Positions 42,890 through 54,400 of a stretch of DNA of 64,000 nt are shown piece after piece. Numbering within the stretch: the first letter of the stretch is position 1; each line of letters opens with the position of its first letter. Position numbers and translations under genes: made by a program. This stretch comes from Rhodosorus marinus (Eukaryota; Rhodophyta; Stylonematophyceae; Stylonematales; Stylonemataceae). The notes under the pieces were generated by a model. The model saw only the letters and a list, made by a program, of their open reading frames with translations, ran no database searches and was not told the DNA's origin. The stretch lies in assembly GCA_029953675.1 (NCBI GenBank), contig JAMWBK010000003.1, positions 620,001 through 684,000 on the forward strand. The letters run 5' to 3'.

Positions 42890-43300
42890 AATGTCTTCAC
42901 TAATAAAATTCCAGGCCCTGCAGCCGAAGGCCTATGATGGGAAACGAGATGCGCTGCTAATTAGTCCATTCCTGAACAGTCCCTGGACATATTACAAACT
43001 AGCACGACTCCCCGCTGACGATGACGAACATAAAATTACATGATGCGTCTCCTGTCAAATGCCGAAGGGTATTATGCCGAAGGGTATTTGACAGGAGACG
43101 CATCATTTGGTGGTCGTTAATTCCCGAGGACAAACGACTGGAAACTTTCGACGATTTCGAGTCTACGGTGAAAGCGCAATTCTAACCGGCGGATGCCAAA
43201 ATCCGGGCCAAACAACAACTTGCAAGGGTGGAACAAAAGACGAAATGTGCAGCCTACTCAGCGTACTTTAACAGGTGCCCGATCCAAGTGGTCAAAATTT
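42890..43300 (+). pseudogene. LTR-retrotransposon gag-like fragment (decayed)
   Basis: The sequence reads KFQALQPKAYDGKRD then WTYYKLARLPADDDEHKI, the shape of Ty3-like gag capsid regions (target block then the tyrosine/leucine helix). After a break it resumes with WWSLIPED, FDDFESTVKAQF, an in-frame stop, and then IRAKQQLARVEQKT and CAAYSAYFNR. The frame is broken by an insertion with an inverted duplication (43040-43106) and by the stop. No protease, polymerase or LTR is visible nearby. Confidence 0.55.
43040..43106. repeat. Perfect 21-bp hairpin with duplicated loop
   Basis: The arms at 43040-43060 and 43086-43106 are exact reverse complements (left arm begins ATGATGCGTCTCC). Across the loop and its edges, the 15-base unit ATGCCGAAGGGTATT occurs twice in tandem. 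The structure interrupts the gag-like frame. Confidence 0.95.
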
Positions 43301-43851
43301 TCGGAATCCGAAATTGTTCCTTTCCGACGTTACATGTGCCTAGGGCAATCGGACAGCCTGTCGTGTCTGTTTTGTAGCTTGTTGGCAGCTTTCAGCACGT
43401 GTTTGCCCGACAAGCCATCCGAGACGAGGAGAAGAAGGCCTTATCATCATAATCCGTCTTCCTTTTTATTGAGGTTTTCTTTGGCTTTCCTGAAGTTTCC
43501 CCGACGTTCATCCTTTGAGCCGTCATTCCAAGCGTTTTGGCACGTCGCCGCCTAGGCTCCCCGAAAAAGACGAGAGCAAGGTCAGTATCTGTACTCAGAA
43601 GGCCGCTTGTGCGTGCTTTCTGTAAAGAGCCCCTTTGCAAGAGATACTTGTTCTGTTTTCAGACAAGCATAGAACTGGACTAATCTCTTGCTCGTTGCCC
43701 AGAAATCTCATCGCCGGTAGTCGAATGAGATATTCGTTTTGCCAGTCCGTTTCTGAAGGTGGTTGGGGAGGAAGAGGGCCGCAGGTGAACGGGTGTTTCC
43801 TAGCCTGGTAGGCGAGATAAGTAGGAACTGGAGTGATTTTAAGAGGGGAAA

Positions 43852-44346
43852 ATGGGGTTTGCGTTTGCACTCTGGGTCTCAAATCCGAGGCGCCACGATG
43901 GCGGTACGAAATTGGTGAGGAGGAAATCGGCGGGCTTACCCCGGCGAGCGCGAAGCTTGTACATGACGACGACGTCTACCACCACCACCACCGTGCACTT
44001 TGAGCCCTCTGGTTCTGATGTCACGGTGAGTCCCGGGGAAAGCCTTTTTGATGTCGCTGCGCGTTTAGGGGAACTCGCTGAAAAGCCCGAGGGCTATTGC
44101 AGAGATGGCGGGTGCTTTCGCTGCGAAATGGAAGTGAACGGAGATCTGCAGCGTATCTGCCAGTACAAGATACCGGAGACGAGTACTTATTTAGATGTCC
44201 TGCGGTGCGTAGCTTTCATTCCTCATCGCCGAGTACGGGGCGTATCAAACTCCGTTTTGCTTAACAAAAAAATCCGCGTAAATCCTTGTGCTGCTGGAAT
44301 CAACAGGATCGACACAGACGACGTTTGGGGCGAGAACGTGATCTAA
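43852..44346 (+). CDS. 2Fe-2S ferredoxin-like protein, possibly organellar
   Basis: Exons 43852-44204 and 44307-44346 give 130 residues. A basic, Ser/Thr-rich N terminus of about 45 residues without strong hydrophobicity suggests a plastid or mitochondrial transit peptide. A beta-grasp segment follows (VHFEPSGSDVTVSPGESL) and then Cys83-x4-Cys88-x2-Cys91 in YCRDGGCFRCEM, the plant-type 2Fe-2S loop. The fourth ligand appears to be Cys103, only 11 residues on, whereas plant ferredoxins have about 28-29. The protein ends in an acidic DTDDVWGENVI tail. The 102-base intron has good GT and AG ends but contains no stop and is a multiple of three, so retention would add 34 residues. Likely an electron carrier; partners unknown. 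Confidence 0.75.
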   Translation: MGFAFALWVSNPRRHDGGTKLVRRKSAGLPRRARSLYMTTTSTTTTTVHFEPSGSDVTVSPGESLFDVAARLGELAEKPEGYCRDGGCFRCEMEVNGDLQRICQYKIPETSTYLDVLRCVAFIPHRRVRGVSNSVLLNKKIRVNPCAAGINRIDTDDVWGENVI

Positions 44347-47300
44347 CACCCAAAGAAAACACAGGGCCACGTGAACAAGCCGGCCTCTTCTCTCACCGGA
44401 CCTTGTCGGGAGTGGAGGGTGCTTTTCGTTGTTTTTTTTTTGCTGGGGTTGCAAGAAGATTGGGAGGCGAGGCCAGAGGACCGGAAGGATAAGTGTTAGG
44501 CTACTACCGAGAGTCCTAACAATAAGGGTGCACTCCTCTTTGAATTCCCAACCAGCGCTGGGTCCTGGTTTCCTCTTAAACGTCGGCTTCCTTGGGCCTG
44601 GTGGATGAGATTAGATTCACTCGAGCCCGTGGCGAGCCCCATCGAACGACTTGACACGAAACTCTAAGCGGCCAACTGGCTACTTTTGGGTGGGTGGCTT
44701 TTTTTGTTTTTAGTATTGTTGCTTTCAAGATAGCGTCGAAAGGCCTTGCTCTGACGAGGTACCTCCAAATCAACTCGAAAGTAGGTGTTGATTGGTGCAA
44801 ACGCGTGCCGGTTGACGTCTGAGTGGCCAAGATGACGGTATCTCGGTAGTTCAACAAGTGAACTGAGCTATGAGGATGCGCCATGAAAAGCTTCTAGGCG
44901 ATCGAGTTAGTGTTGTTGGTCATATGTGCAGGGATTGCGCGTTGAGGCGTCTCTGATAAATTCAGCTGCCACCGCAAGGAAACTGGGACGCCTGAACACA
45001 GCTCGCGGAGGCTCGGCCTTCTCCAAGCAACGCTCGATAGATCATCTGACGCTCAGCAAAGCAGCGTTGACCAAGACATATTGACGAAATAGTATATTGT
45101 CCCTCTTTCCCGGCCCCCAGAAGCTAAATTCGGTTCTCACTGAGCCGTTTTAAACGACTTTGGCCAAGGAAGCTCGATTCGAATGAGCCATATCTGAAAG
45201 TTGCGGTTTGTTTTGCCCCTTATTTGGGTGCGACTTGTTACTAGCTTCTAGTGCAGTTAGAAATTGCAGTGCGGAAAACTCGTTACGTGGAGGTCGCAGG
45301 ACCGTCCCACCATGGATTGACCAACGGCCGTCAAGAAAGTCGGGCGAGACTTTCTTGACGGCCGTCGCCCTGCTCTCGACACCGCCTCAAAGGTGGAGAT
45401 GGTTCGCGCAAGGACCAGGGCAGACATCCTCAACTGTATCGTGCAGCGTTGAATTAATACAGCTTGCACAGGAAGAAGCCTTAGCGCTGAAGATAGGCGT
45501 TGAGGGTTTCGTTCAAGGCAAAATGTGTGTAGGTATTTAAACGCAAGAAGTGACCAAAAACCGAGCAATGGGTGCCACGCAGCAGCTCAACTACCCAGAT
45601 CAAGAGAAGGCGGCAACACGCAGTGCACTATCGATACCCCACATGGAACAATAATCCATGCTAGCGCGTGCGCTCTCCGGAGCCCACCCGATTGGATCCC
45701 CCTCATTGGCCCATCGCTTGCAAGTCCAATCGGTTCCCGATGTTTTCAGACTTGCTCGGTGTAAACACCCGGCCAGAGAATACAAAGAGCGAGTTAAAAG
45801 GCATCTGAAAGTAAGTTGACGAGCCCCATCGAAGGACTGTCCAGGTGTTTTTCAGCACATCCGTATTCCCCCTCCCCGCAGTCCATACCCCCAAAAACAT
45901 GAAAAACAAACTAATAACAGACAAAGCAACGCAAACAACAGCAAGCCGCCTTCTCCGCCCTTTTCCCTAAAAATCCCTAATTCCAAATTTCACAGCTAGC
46001 CTTCTGAATCCGTTGAAGTATTTCAGCGATCCACTCACCAAGCCCAGTACATCCGACTTCGGGTAAAAAAGGAAGCGCAGCGTTTACTTCCAGCAAGCAG
46101 CTGCTTCTTCGACCCAGAGCCCCCAACAACCAAAAAGGAAAAAAGAGCAACCTGATTTACTAAAGAAAAATCACGTCACCCACCTCAACACAAATATCAT
46201 CATTAAAAATAAGACGATGTACAACCCAACCACCAGAGGGACAACCCAACATCTAATTGGCTCAACCATAAAAGCTTAACGAAATATATAACAAATAAAT
46301 ACAAATTCAATCCACCGCCATCAATATTAGATGCTGGTCAAGTCGAAATCCCCATATTTTCACTGCTCAATCCAATCCATTCCAAAATCTTCGTATCCAC
46401 CTCTCTAGCATAACAAAAAAGGGGGAAAAAGGTAGATTGAAAACTGGAAGGAATTAGATGGACTATGAATCGGCTCTGGAACGCTGAAAAACGGGGGAGG
46501 GGGAAAGCGGGGGGTTAGGGAGGGCCGTGGAGTAAGGTGACCAGTTATCCGGAAAAAAGTCATGGGTGCTGACGGCCATTTTCCAGGTCAGCTTTACTAA
46601 AGCTATCAGCCGAATCCCTACTATACCAGCTACCAGCGACTCCTAGCTACTAAATCCCACACCATCCGCAATGTATTTTTTCATTATCTGGAATGTTTCC
46701 TTTTTTTATTCCCATTTAAAAGGGGGTAGGTGAATGTGAAAAAGCATGCAACTGTTTGGCATGTTCGGTTGGCCCTTTTTTTAGCTCCTTGTTCGTGTGA
46801 AAGTGTGTAGGTGGAAGTTGCAATTTTGGTTTTTTTTTGGATATCGTCTTTTTGGCTTGAGAGAGCAGAGGGGGAGTTTTTGAAGGGGGTAATAGAACGG
46901 GGCGAGGATATGTGTCTGTCCGTTGGGTTGAGAAAGGGGCGGTGTGGAAGAAGATCGAAAGGGGGGTATTGGAAAAGGCAAGTCCACCAAAGTGTAGACG
47001 AATAATTCTCCTTTATTTAAAGCGTTTATTAAAAACAAGGAAAGAAGCGCAAGAATCCTGTAGGGTGATGGATTCCGACCAGGAACAAATAGGAGGGGGG
47101 CGGGCAATCAGTAGATCACCCCTCTTTCTCTCCACCCATATATATATATAGCCCGTTCACAAAAAAAAGCCGAACAATCAGGGCTATTTTTTCTCATATA
47201 AAACAAATTCTTACTGTGAAGCGCTCATCGGGATATGTCAAAATTTGAATCTATTTCCCCATATAATCGTGCAGCCCTGGAACGACAAAAAACCGATGAA

Positions 47301-47876
47301 TTTATAGGGTACGGTCACCCTACTCAATTTGGGGATTTGAAAAGATTACCAAAAAACAATTCTTCTGCCTTTTCTCAGTATTGAGCCCTCCGCAGGAGTT
47401 GTCTTTTCTTAATCATTCCTTGAAACTACTTAGTCTCGTCTGCGCTGAGACAGCAAATCGCCTGAGATATAATAGAAAATTAGTTTGAACCCAGAAAACG
47501 AGGAGAAATATAGTATTGCGGTAAAGAGCAAAATAAATTTTTAGAAAATAATTTTTTGGAGGGGGGAGTATCGCTTTTTTTCTCCCTAATTTTTTTGTTG
47601 GTGTGTGGGACAGTCTGTGTTCATAAATCTTAGTGGGAGATGGGTTGGTAGACCTATTTTTATATATGAAATGAAATGGCTTGAAATCCGGACCCAAAAG
47701 GGGAAAATCAGTTTTGTGCATAAACCGCTCCGATATATATATTAGCTGGGCAGTGTGGTGGGCAGAGAAAGGATAGATGGTTGGAGAACGAAGAGGGTCC
47801 AATACGTTGTTGGCGGTGTGAACGTGCTGCGTTTCTAGTTGACAAGTTGAAGAGTGTGGTTTTTATTCTGGATGAG
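44347..47876. other. Gene-poor stretch, ferredoxin-like to zinc finger
   Basis: No supported gene. Holds a perfect hairpin at 45324-45365, an AT-rich segment near 46150-46350 and a short TA run near 47139. Numerous short open frames without domains. Confidence 0.45.
45324..45365. repeat. Perfect 18-bp hairpin, 6-nt loop
   Basis: The arms at 45324-45341 and 45348-45365 are exact reverse complements (left arm ACGGCCGTCAAGAAAGTC) around GGGCGA. Confidence 0.95.
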
Positions 47877-48332
47877 ATGCAGATTCATGACCTTTGTGAT
47901 TCGGTAGAGTGTATTTCGGCTACTTCGTCTCTGTCGAGTGACACCGGGAAGCGGGACATTATGGGCGTTTCATTTCTTTGCGAGGAGGATAGTGCAAAGG
48001 AGGAAGAGCACTTCTGCAAGAGATGCCTGGTAGCGTTTCCTTCGAAGAAGCAGCTGCAGAGGCACACATTGAGTGTCCACAGGTCGTCTTCGGGGACTGA
48101 AGCTGTTTCTTCGAGAGGGTACATGTGTCCTATTTGCTCGAGGAGCTTCAGCCATCGACATAACATGAAGAGACATGTGGACATGGTGCACAGGAATAGG
48201 AGACCTCATTCGTGCGAGTTTTGCGATAAGATGTTCATGACGAACAGCTGCGTGAAGAGGCACATTTCGAGGAAGCATAGCGTGCTCGCCTCGAGCTCTC
48301 CAGTGCGAAGCAAGAGCCCTGTCTCCTCTTGA
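47877..48332 (+). CDS. C2H2 zinc-finger protein (three C-x2-C fingers)
   Basis: From the first in-frame ATG the frame gives 151 residues; the frame stays open upstream without an ATG, so a 5' exon is possible. Fingers at residues 47-68, 84-105 and 113-134 all have C-x2-C-x12-H-x4-H spacing. The last two are joined by a short RNRRPH linker, not TGEKP. A Ser/Pro-rich tail follows. It is clearly paralogous to the gene at 60492: both have N-M-x-RH-x-DMVHR then RP, and both end the third finger with a SCVKRH helix. Probably a small nuclear regulator of a lineage-expanded family. Confidence 0.8.
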   Translation: MQIHDLCDSVECISATSSLSSDTGKRDIMGVSFLCEEDSAKEEEHFCKRCLVAFPSKKQLQRHTLSVHRSSSGTEAVSSRGYMCPICSRSFSHRHNMKRHVDMVHRNRRPHSCEFCDKMFMTNSCVKRHISRKHSVLASSSPVRSKSPVSS

Positions 48333-51189
48333 AGAAGGGGAGCGCTACTGGTGGGAATGAGAAGTCGTTCCCTACCAAGCTGTGTTCAAATATGTGTAAA
48401 TAGACAGTGACGTTTGTATTTTCCGCCGTTTTGTCGATCCAACAAGGCTCAAGGTCGGCTGGCGTGTTACATAGAGTGTTGCCTTGTGAATTCTGGTTTT
48501 GTTAAAAGACATGTTCATCATCCTCAAGAAAGGTGTGACAAAGGGAATTCAGTTCATGAGCGCGGGCCTCAACAAGCCCGATTGAGTTGGGAGAACGCAT
48601 GGGGAAAACAAAAATGGCGCCCCTTGAAGGTCGAACCTCCAGATCTGGTAGTTCCCCCCAACCAACCCCCCCAAACAAGGCACAATTTCGATCCTCTCGA
48701 AATCCCGCTAGAACGCATGGCCATGGCATGGCAATGGCAACATAGACCTGCCCGCCCCATGAGCACAATGAAACTGGAACCCACCTTCGAACGATGAGAA
48801 GGGGACAGTAAGCATTTAAGTGCTAAAAAAAGGATTGCTTTTGCTATCCACCAATTCTTTTTCTTTAAAAGTTTCCCAACTTGGGAATCCGTAGGCAAAA
48901 AATATTTCTATTATTCTAATATTTGCTCACACGCCTATATCAGCATTCCCCCTCCTTCATTGGCCAATGCGGAGAACGCTTACAACAGAGAATGTAAGTT
49001 GTGCCGAGTAGCGATTTCGTAATGAGTAAGACCCCATTGGGGGATCCGATGTAAGTAACCTCCCATTGGATGTATATGTGTAATTCAGAAGAACTATTTG
49101 ACAAGAACATGTAAGCTTGTGTAAGACAGACCTTCCTCTGGGGTATATAATATTATAATATAGAAGAACTTTCCCGGCTCTAATCCGCCCACCCCATCCC
49201 CTCCCCCCCACCCACTTTTTGACCCTCCACAATCCCGATTTTTGGCCCCTGTCCGAACGAACCCTGCTCTGAGGTTGTTTTTTTTGACGTGAACGAGATC
49301 CGTTATTTAAAATTTAAAAAAAACGCAACCGAAAACGAACGGGGAATGTTATGAATTAGTTCGTTCTTTTATCCACCATATCAATCAACCGAGGTGGAGG
49401 TGCCAACAAACGCCCAGTGCCAGCTGGGACCCCCCCTCCTGTCGTACAACGATGTTTGAGCGATGCACAAAAACCAACAGCGAGCCCCAAACCATCAAAG
49501 ACGTACTAGTCACGATTGCTTTCAATTATCTTTTTTAGAAAATAATTAAGAGTTGTCGATGATTCATTATGTTGACTAATCCCCCCCTAGGAAGACTTTC
49601 CTGAAACCACATACGTTTTGGAAAAGGTGATCAAGGCCCCCGGGGGAAGCAGGATCCCGCGTTGGGTATTAGAAAAATAGATATTTTAAATACCAGTCAA
49701 AGCCAGCTTTGTGGATAGAGCTTAACGGGACGCAATAGCACCCCCTGGCATTTTTTTTAAGACGAAAGTTAGTCAATATTATCTCCGAGTTTGTTAAGAA
49801 ATATTGGTTCATGGCCAATATTCACTGACTTCATGTTGAAAGGGCGTTGTCCACTGCAAAAGTTTTATCACGAAGTGTTGAAATTGGGGGTTGCAATGGC
49901 ATGAATTCGGATTCCTCAGGAAACCCGGGCACTCTACGTGGAAAGGTGGATGCCGAACTGAGTTTTTTTTAACTCTCATCGTTGATGGGCGTACTCCAGC
50001 CCAGATAGCGTCCTCCAGCAGGGATTGGGGGCTAAGCAGAGGGGAAACCTCGTACACGTGAGCATGGTCGCATCCAGTGTTCTGTTGAAGAGACTCCGGC
50101 AGAGCCTTTCCGTCTGGATTCCTTCCTTTATTAGCCGGCTGGATTTGCCCCGCTCCAAATGAATGGGGAACGATCTATGTATGTGGCTAATGCTGGTTTG
50201 AGCTGAAGTGCTCTTTTCAGGTAGAAGAGGTTGGACCCGTGAGTCTGGGAGTGCTGAGATTTTGAGACATACTCATGATCCGTGCTGTTGAGTGAAGCTT
50301 GGAGCTGTTAGTGTTGGAGAGTCTATGCTCAAGCTCGAACTGACGCTGGGTTACTTCAGTCGGCTCGCACGCATCTTTTTGTCCTGCTTTTCGTTAAAGT
50401 ATTTGTGTTCGTACATTGCTGGCGTCCTCTGGTCGCGTCACTTATTTGGGAATCAGTGGATCGTTTGTCAAGCTCCCAATCTCTTCTTGTTTAGCCCCTT
50501 GGCGGAGTTCAGCCATCCTTGTTCTTGAGGCTCGTCCCTTGCGTCGTGTGTAGTTCTCCCTTCTCGGAGTTGCTAGCCCTCGCATGCGGTTCTCCGAGTC
50601 CACGTGCTCCTCGGAGTTACACCAAAGGCATGTCCACACGTAAAAGGGCGGGTCATGAAATTTTAGTTTCCGAAGATGGCGGGGAAGGCAAAGGACAGTC
50701 ATGTGGGTTGCAGGAGTGAAAGCATTATAGAATGTTGCGGGGCCGGTGAGTGCAAGCCGATCAGTCAGCGATTTTCATATTTTTTTTGGGGGGGGGGACG
50801 CGACGTTTAGAAGCGGCCAGTTTGGCAACACATGCAAAAACGTTCGTACGATCAGGAGCCTGCTGGATGGCAGGGAAGTGCACTCAGATTTTCTCACGGA
50901 GAGAGTAGTCCACATTGCCCGCCAGGACCTGCAAAGTGTGGACGTTGAAGCAAGGAATGTCCGTCCGACTCTTAGAGCTTTAGAGCTTAGTTCCTGTGGC
51001 AGTAGGGTAGAAGAGATGGTTCCAGCAACAGCACACGCGCCCTGAGACAAACAAGCGTGTTTCTTCCAATGCTCTCGCACAGTATCTCGACAATGGCCCG
51101 CCTCCTAGCTTCAACTCGGACACTCGCAGAGCTCGATGAACTTACTGGGCATGACACATTCTGTCCAGCGAGTGGGGACGGGACATTCA
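48333..51189. other. Gene-poor stretch
   Basis: Nothing recognised apart from AT-rich segments and homopolymer runs (T near 49277, G near 50790). Confidence 0.45.
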
Positions 51190-51470
51190 CGTCAGCGACA
51201 TATTGCTTGCCGGTGCGGTGATATCGGACCATAACTTACTGGAAGTCCACCGCATCCGGTGGACTTCCAGTAAAACAATTGCTCAGGTTCCACGACTATA
51301 TCGCGTAAATGCACTTGCGGAGGTGTACCGCTAGCTCATCTCGGGTCCAGTTGCCAGAAGACGATCGGCAATGGAAAAGTTGTGAATGGCCTTCTGGGCG
51401 TGCGCGAAACGGCACACGGAGCAGTCAGGGATCGTCATGGGCAGTCCTAATAGTAAACGCAGACTACAAC
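51190..51470 (+). repeat. LINE endonuclease-like remnant, copy 2
   Basis: Second copy of the repeat at 120-390. The frame here reads DILLAGAVISDHNLLEV and stays open through VPRLYRVNALAEVYR before a stop, compatible with the end of a LINE endonuclease domain and its linker. It contains a perfect hairpin that is absent from copy 1. Confidence 0.45.
51236..51273. repeat. Perfect 17-bp hairpin, 4-nt loop
   Basis: The arms at 51236-51252 and 51257-51273 are exact reverse complements (left arm TTACTGGAAGTCCACCG) around CATC, inside the LINE-like remnant. The homologous position in copy 1 has no such symmetry. Confidence 0.95.
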
Positions 51471-54400
51471 TATCTCTGGGAGTGGTGAGAGCTTGAAGAC
51501 TCTCAGCTTTTCCCATCGAACGCTCTAATGCATGCTTTTAAAGTCGTCTTCTGCGGTTGGTGGAACCCAGCAGCTCTGGATTGCACCCATCCTCATCCCC
51601 TTCAAAAGGCTCACTCAATCCAAATGAGGAGACCGTAAGTGGTTTTGCTGCGTACTTGGGGCTACTAGGTATGGCTCGTTCGATTCTTGGAGGAGGACGC
51701 TGCCTCTGAGCCCCCCCTCCCTCCCCTGCCCCCCCACCCAGGACAATGTGAGTCATACGAGGTTGAGCGAAGAGGAAGCCAGGACGTCATGCCTGCAGCG
51801 TGAGGTCCCTTTCCTGGTTGTCGCAAGGGCTACTGTGAGCGCTTGCAAAGGACGCTTGCACGTCAGACAGTCTGTCTTCTTAGCCGTTGGAACCAGAACT
51901 CAAGGGACACGTGAAAACAACAGGTTCAGACCGCTGTTTGTTAAGGGTTCTTGGAATCGGTTGTCAAGATCGGGCGGTTGTTCACACCGCCTGCTCTGAA
52001 TTTCCTCGGCAGCTACACCGAGTACTCAAAACTAGGGAGTGCGACCAGCACGCTCCCCGCACATGCCTGAACATGTCCACACTCTCCCCGCCGCAGTTCT
52101 TACGCTCTGGAAGAAAGTGCGTGCATTCTGTCATGACTGATCTGCTTTTGCTTTTATTTTTTGCGCTATAGAGTGGGAGACGGGGGGGGAGTGGGCGGGG
52201 GTTGGAGACGCCACCACCGGATAACTTGTCTTGCAGTTTCTACTCTTCCTGGGACTAAGTTGCTTCGCAAGTCGGTCATCGCCCCCAAAATATGTGTATC
52301 TAGATACGCATTCACGCTTTCAGGATCGATGGAGAAACAGCTTGACAGACTAGGCTTCGCAAAACAGGGGAGGATATCTGCCTCCATACCCCCTATTACC
52401 ATCCTGATTACATTGCCAGTTCTTATATAACTAAAAAAAGAACAAGTGCCCGTCTCCGCTCGCTCATGAGATTTGAGAGAAGAGAATCGAATGATCCGCT
52501 AAACAAGAGAGGGTCTTCCCTTTGTTCTCGAATTTCTCTTTCACGTCTGGTTTACCGCTTTTTCGTATTTTTTAGGAAGAAGTCATTTGCATGTGTATCT
52601 TTGAGCATGTTTCGGGGTTGCCAGTCTGCGAAAGCCAAGTTAAGCTGTCTGCTTTCCTGCTTTTTCGTTTTTTTTGGGAAGAAGTGCATTTGTATGTATC
52701 TTTGACCATATTTCGGGGTTGGCAGTCTGCGAAGCAAATCGGAGGGGTGAGCAGCATCGCTTTCTCAGCACCTGAGCTCCCTTTTGGACGGTCTGGGGGT
52801 TTTAGGCAAAATTTTCAAGCTTTGGCGGATGCTGCGGAAACAAAACGGTTTGTTTGCCTTCTCAGCCAATAACCGAAACCTTTGTCAGTCCCCCCGGAGT
52901 AAGCCATGGTTGTTTCATTGGAAAGTAGAGGTACCAGAAGAACCGATGTTTTTGCTTTTTCGGAGCGCATCACATGTCACAGTCCCTGTTGGATGGTTGG
53001 CTTGACCGGTGGGTTTGCTCTCTACCCAACAAGACTAGCTTTTTCATACAGGGAAAAGTTTGGCCAAGCGCTTGAGTCGAGACATGTTACTCACAGTTCG
53101 GCACTGCTACTCTGGTTGGTCAGCTTGTTGAGATTGTTGATGCTCCAGAGGCACATGGTTCTGCAAAAAAAGGGGGAGAAAAAATGCTGCCTCTAATTTG
53201 TCAACAAAGTCTTTCCCGCCGAGCTTTGCCCCCCCTTCTCGTCAAGAAACGTACACGCTTATGCGTTGCCCTGCCCCTGTGTGACAAAAATTGTTCCCCC
53301 TCCTAGGAGATGACGGGAAAGTAAATATGGTACCCATTCGTTTGCTTCATCTGTACGAAGTCGAATGGATACTTAAAAAAGAAACTATTTTCCATATATC
53401 AAAAGCTCCGACTTCAATGAAACGTTTGGGCCAGGGAAAAGTCAATAGAGTAAGATCGTCTGCGAAACAAGGACAAAACAATTTCAAAACTCTTAATTGA
53501 CCAGTGCTCGTGGCCTCAACCCTGCCCGCCGAGCAGACCGGAGCGCCCTCCCCCTCCACGACCCCCCCAAACAAACCCAGCCCGTGCTTACCCTCGCCCG
53601 TTTTTGCTCGGGACATCTAAACGGACGCGAGATATGATCAAATGAGCCAACCACACAACGAAAGATTGTACTCAGCGGGACGTACCGCCACGTTTGAGCT
53701 ACCAAAAAGAAGATGTATCTTAGAAAAAATTCAGCCTTCCAAAGTCCCTTGCAGACGTTGAAAAATTGAAAAATATTCTACTCTCCAGCAAACACCGAAT
53801 TAATCATTCCTACCGCCACCAACGACCCTCGGTCGGCCCCTCCTCCCCTCTCTGCCCCCTTTCTCCATATCTTCACTTGTGTCAAAGTACAAAGGAAGTA
53901 AAAACACATGTCTCAGTCTCTCATTGAGCTCGTGCTCCTCCGAACATTTCCGCTAAGACTGAGTGAGGATGCTGGTGCCTGTGAAGCGCACAAAGAAACA
54001 TGCTAAGGGGGTTCAGCCCAACAAATTTTGTGAGCGAGGCTCGGTGAGAAAAAAAAAACAGAGCAAGGTTTAATTGGGAAGGGATTCATATTGAGCCCGT
54101 TGGCTTGTTAGGACAGTTTTATGTTTCGGACTCTGGTAAAGTTCAACTGGGACCGGGGCGGGAGTTTTGTGTTTCTGACAGTGCAGTTGGTGTACTCGCC
54201 ACCAGTGATTGAACAACTTCAGGATTAATACTTGACTATTTATCAAGGGGGTACGATTAAATTTTTGCGGGATCTTTCAAAGGGCAGTTATCAACACGTG
54301 GTAGAAGGCATAGAATCAAAATGAGGCAAAAGTACTGGGAGAGTCACTTGCAGAGCGAGCCATCTCGGCCCAGAGTTTGTTTGTTTTGTACAGGAGGCAG

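Larger units (their letters stand above)
41654..43851. other. Intergenic between BET1 and ferredoxin-like gene
   Basis: Includes an unsupported plus-strand open frame next to the BET1 start (41680-42093), an AT-rich stretch near 42150-42260 and a decayed gag fragment. Confidence 0.5.
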
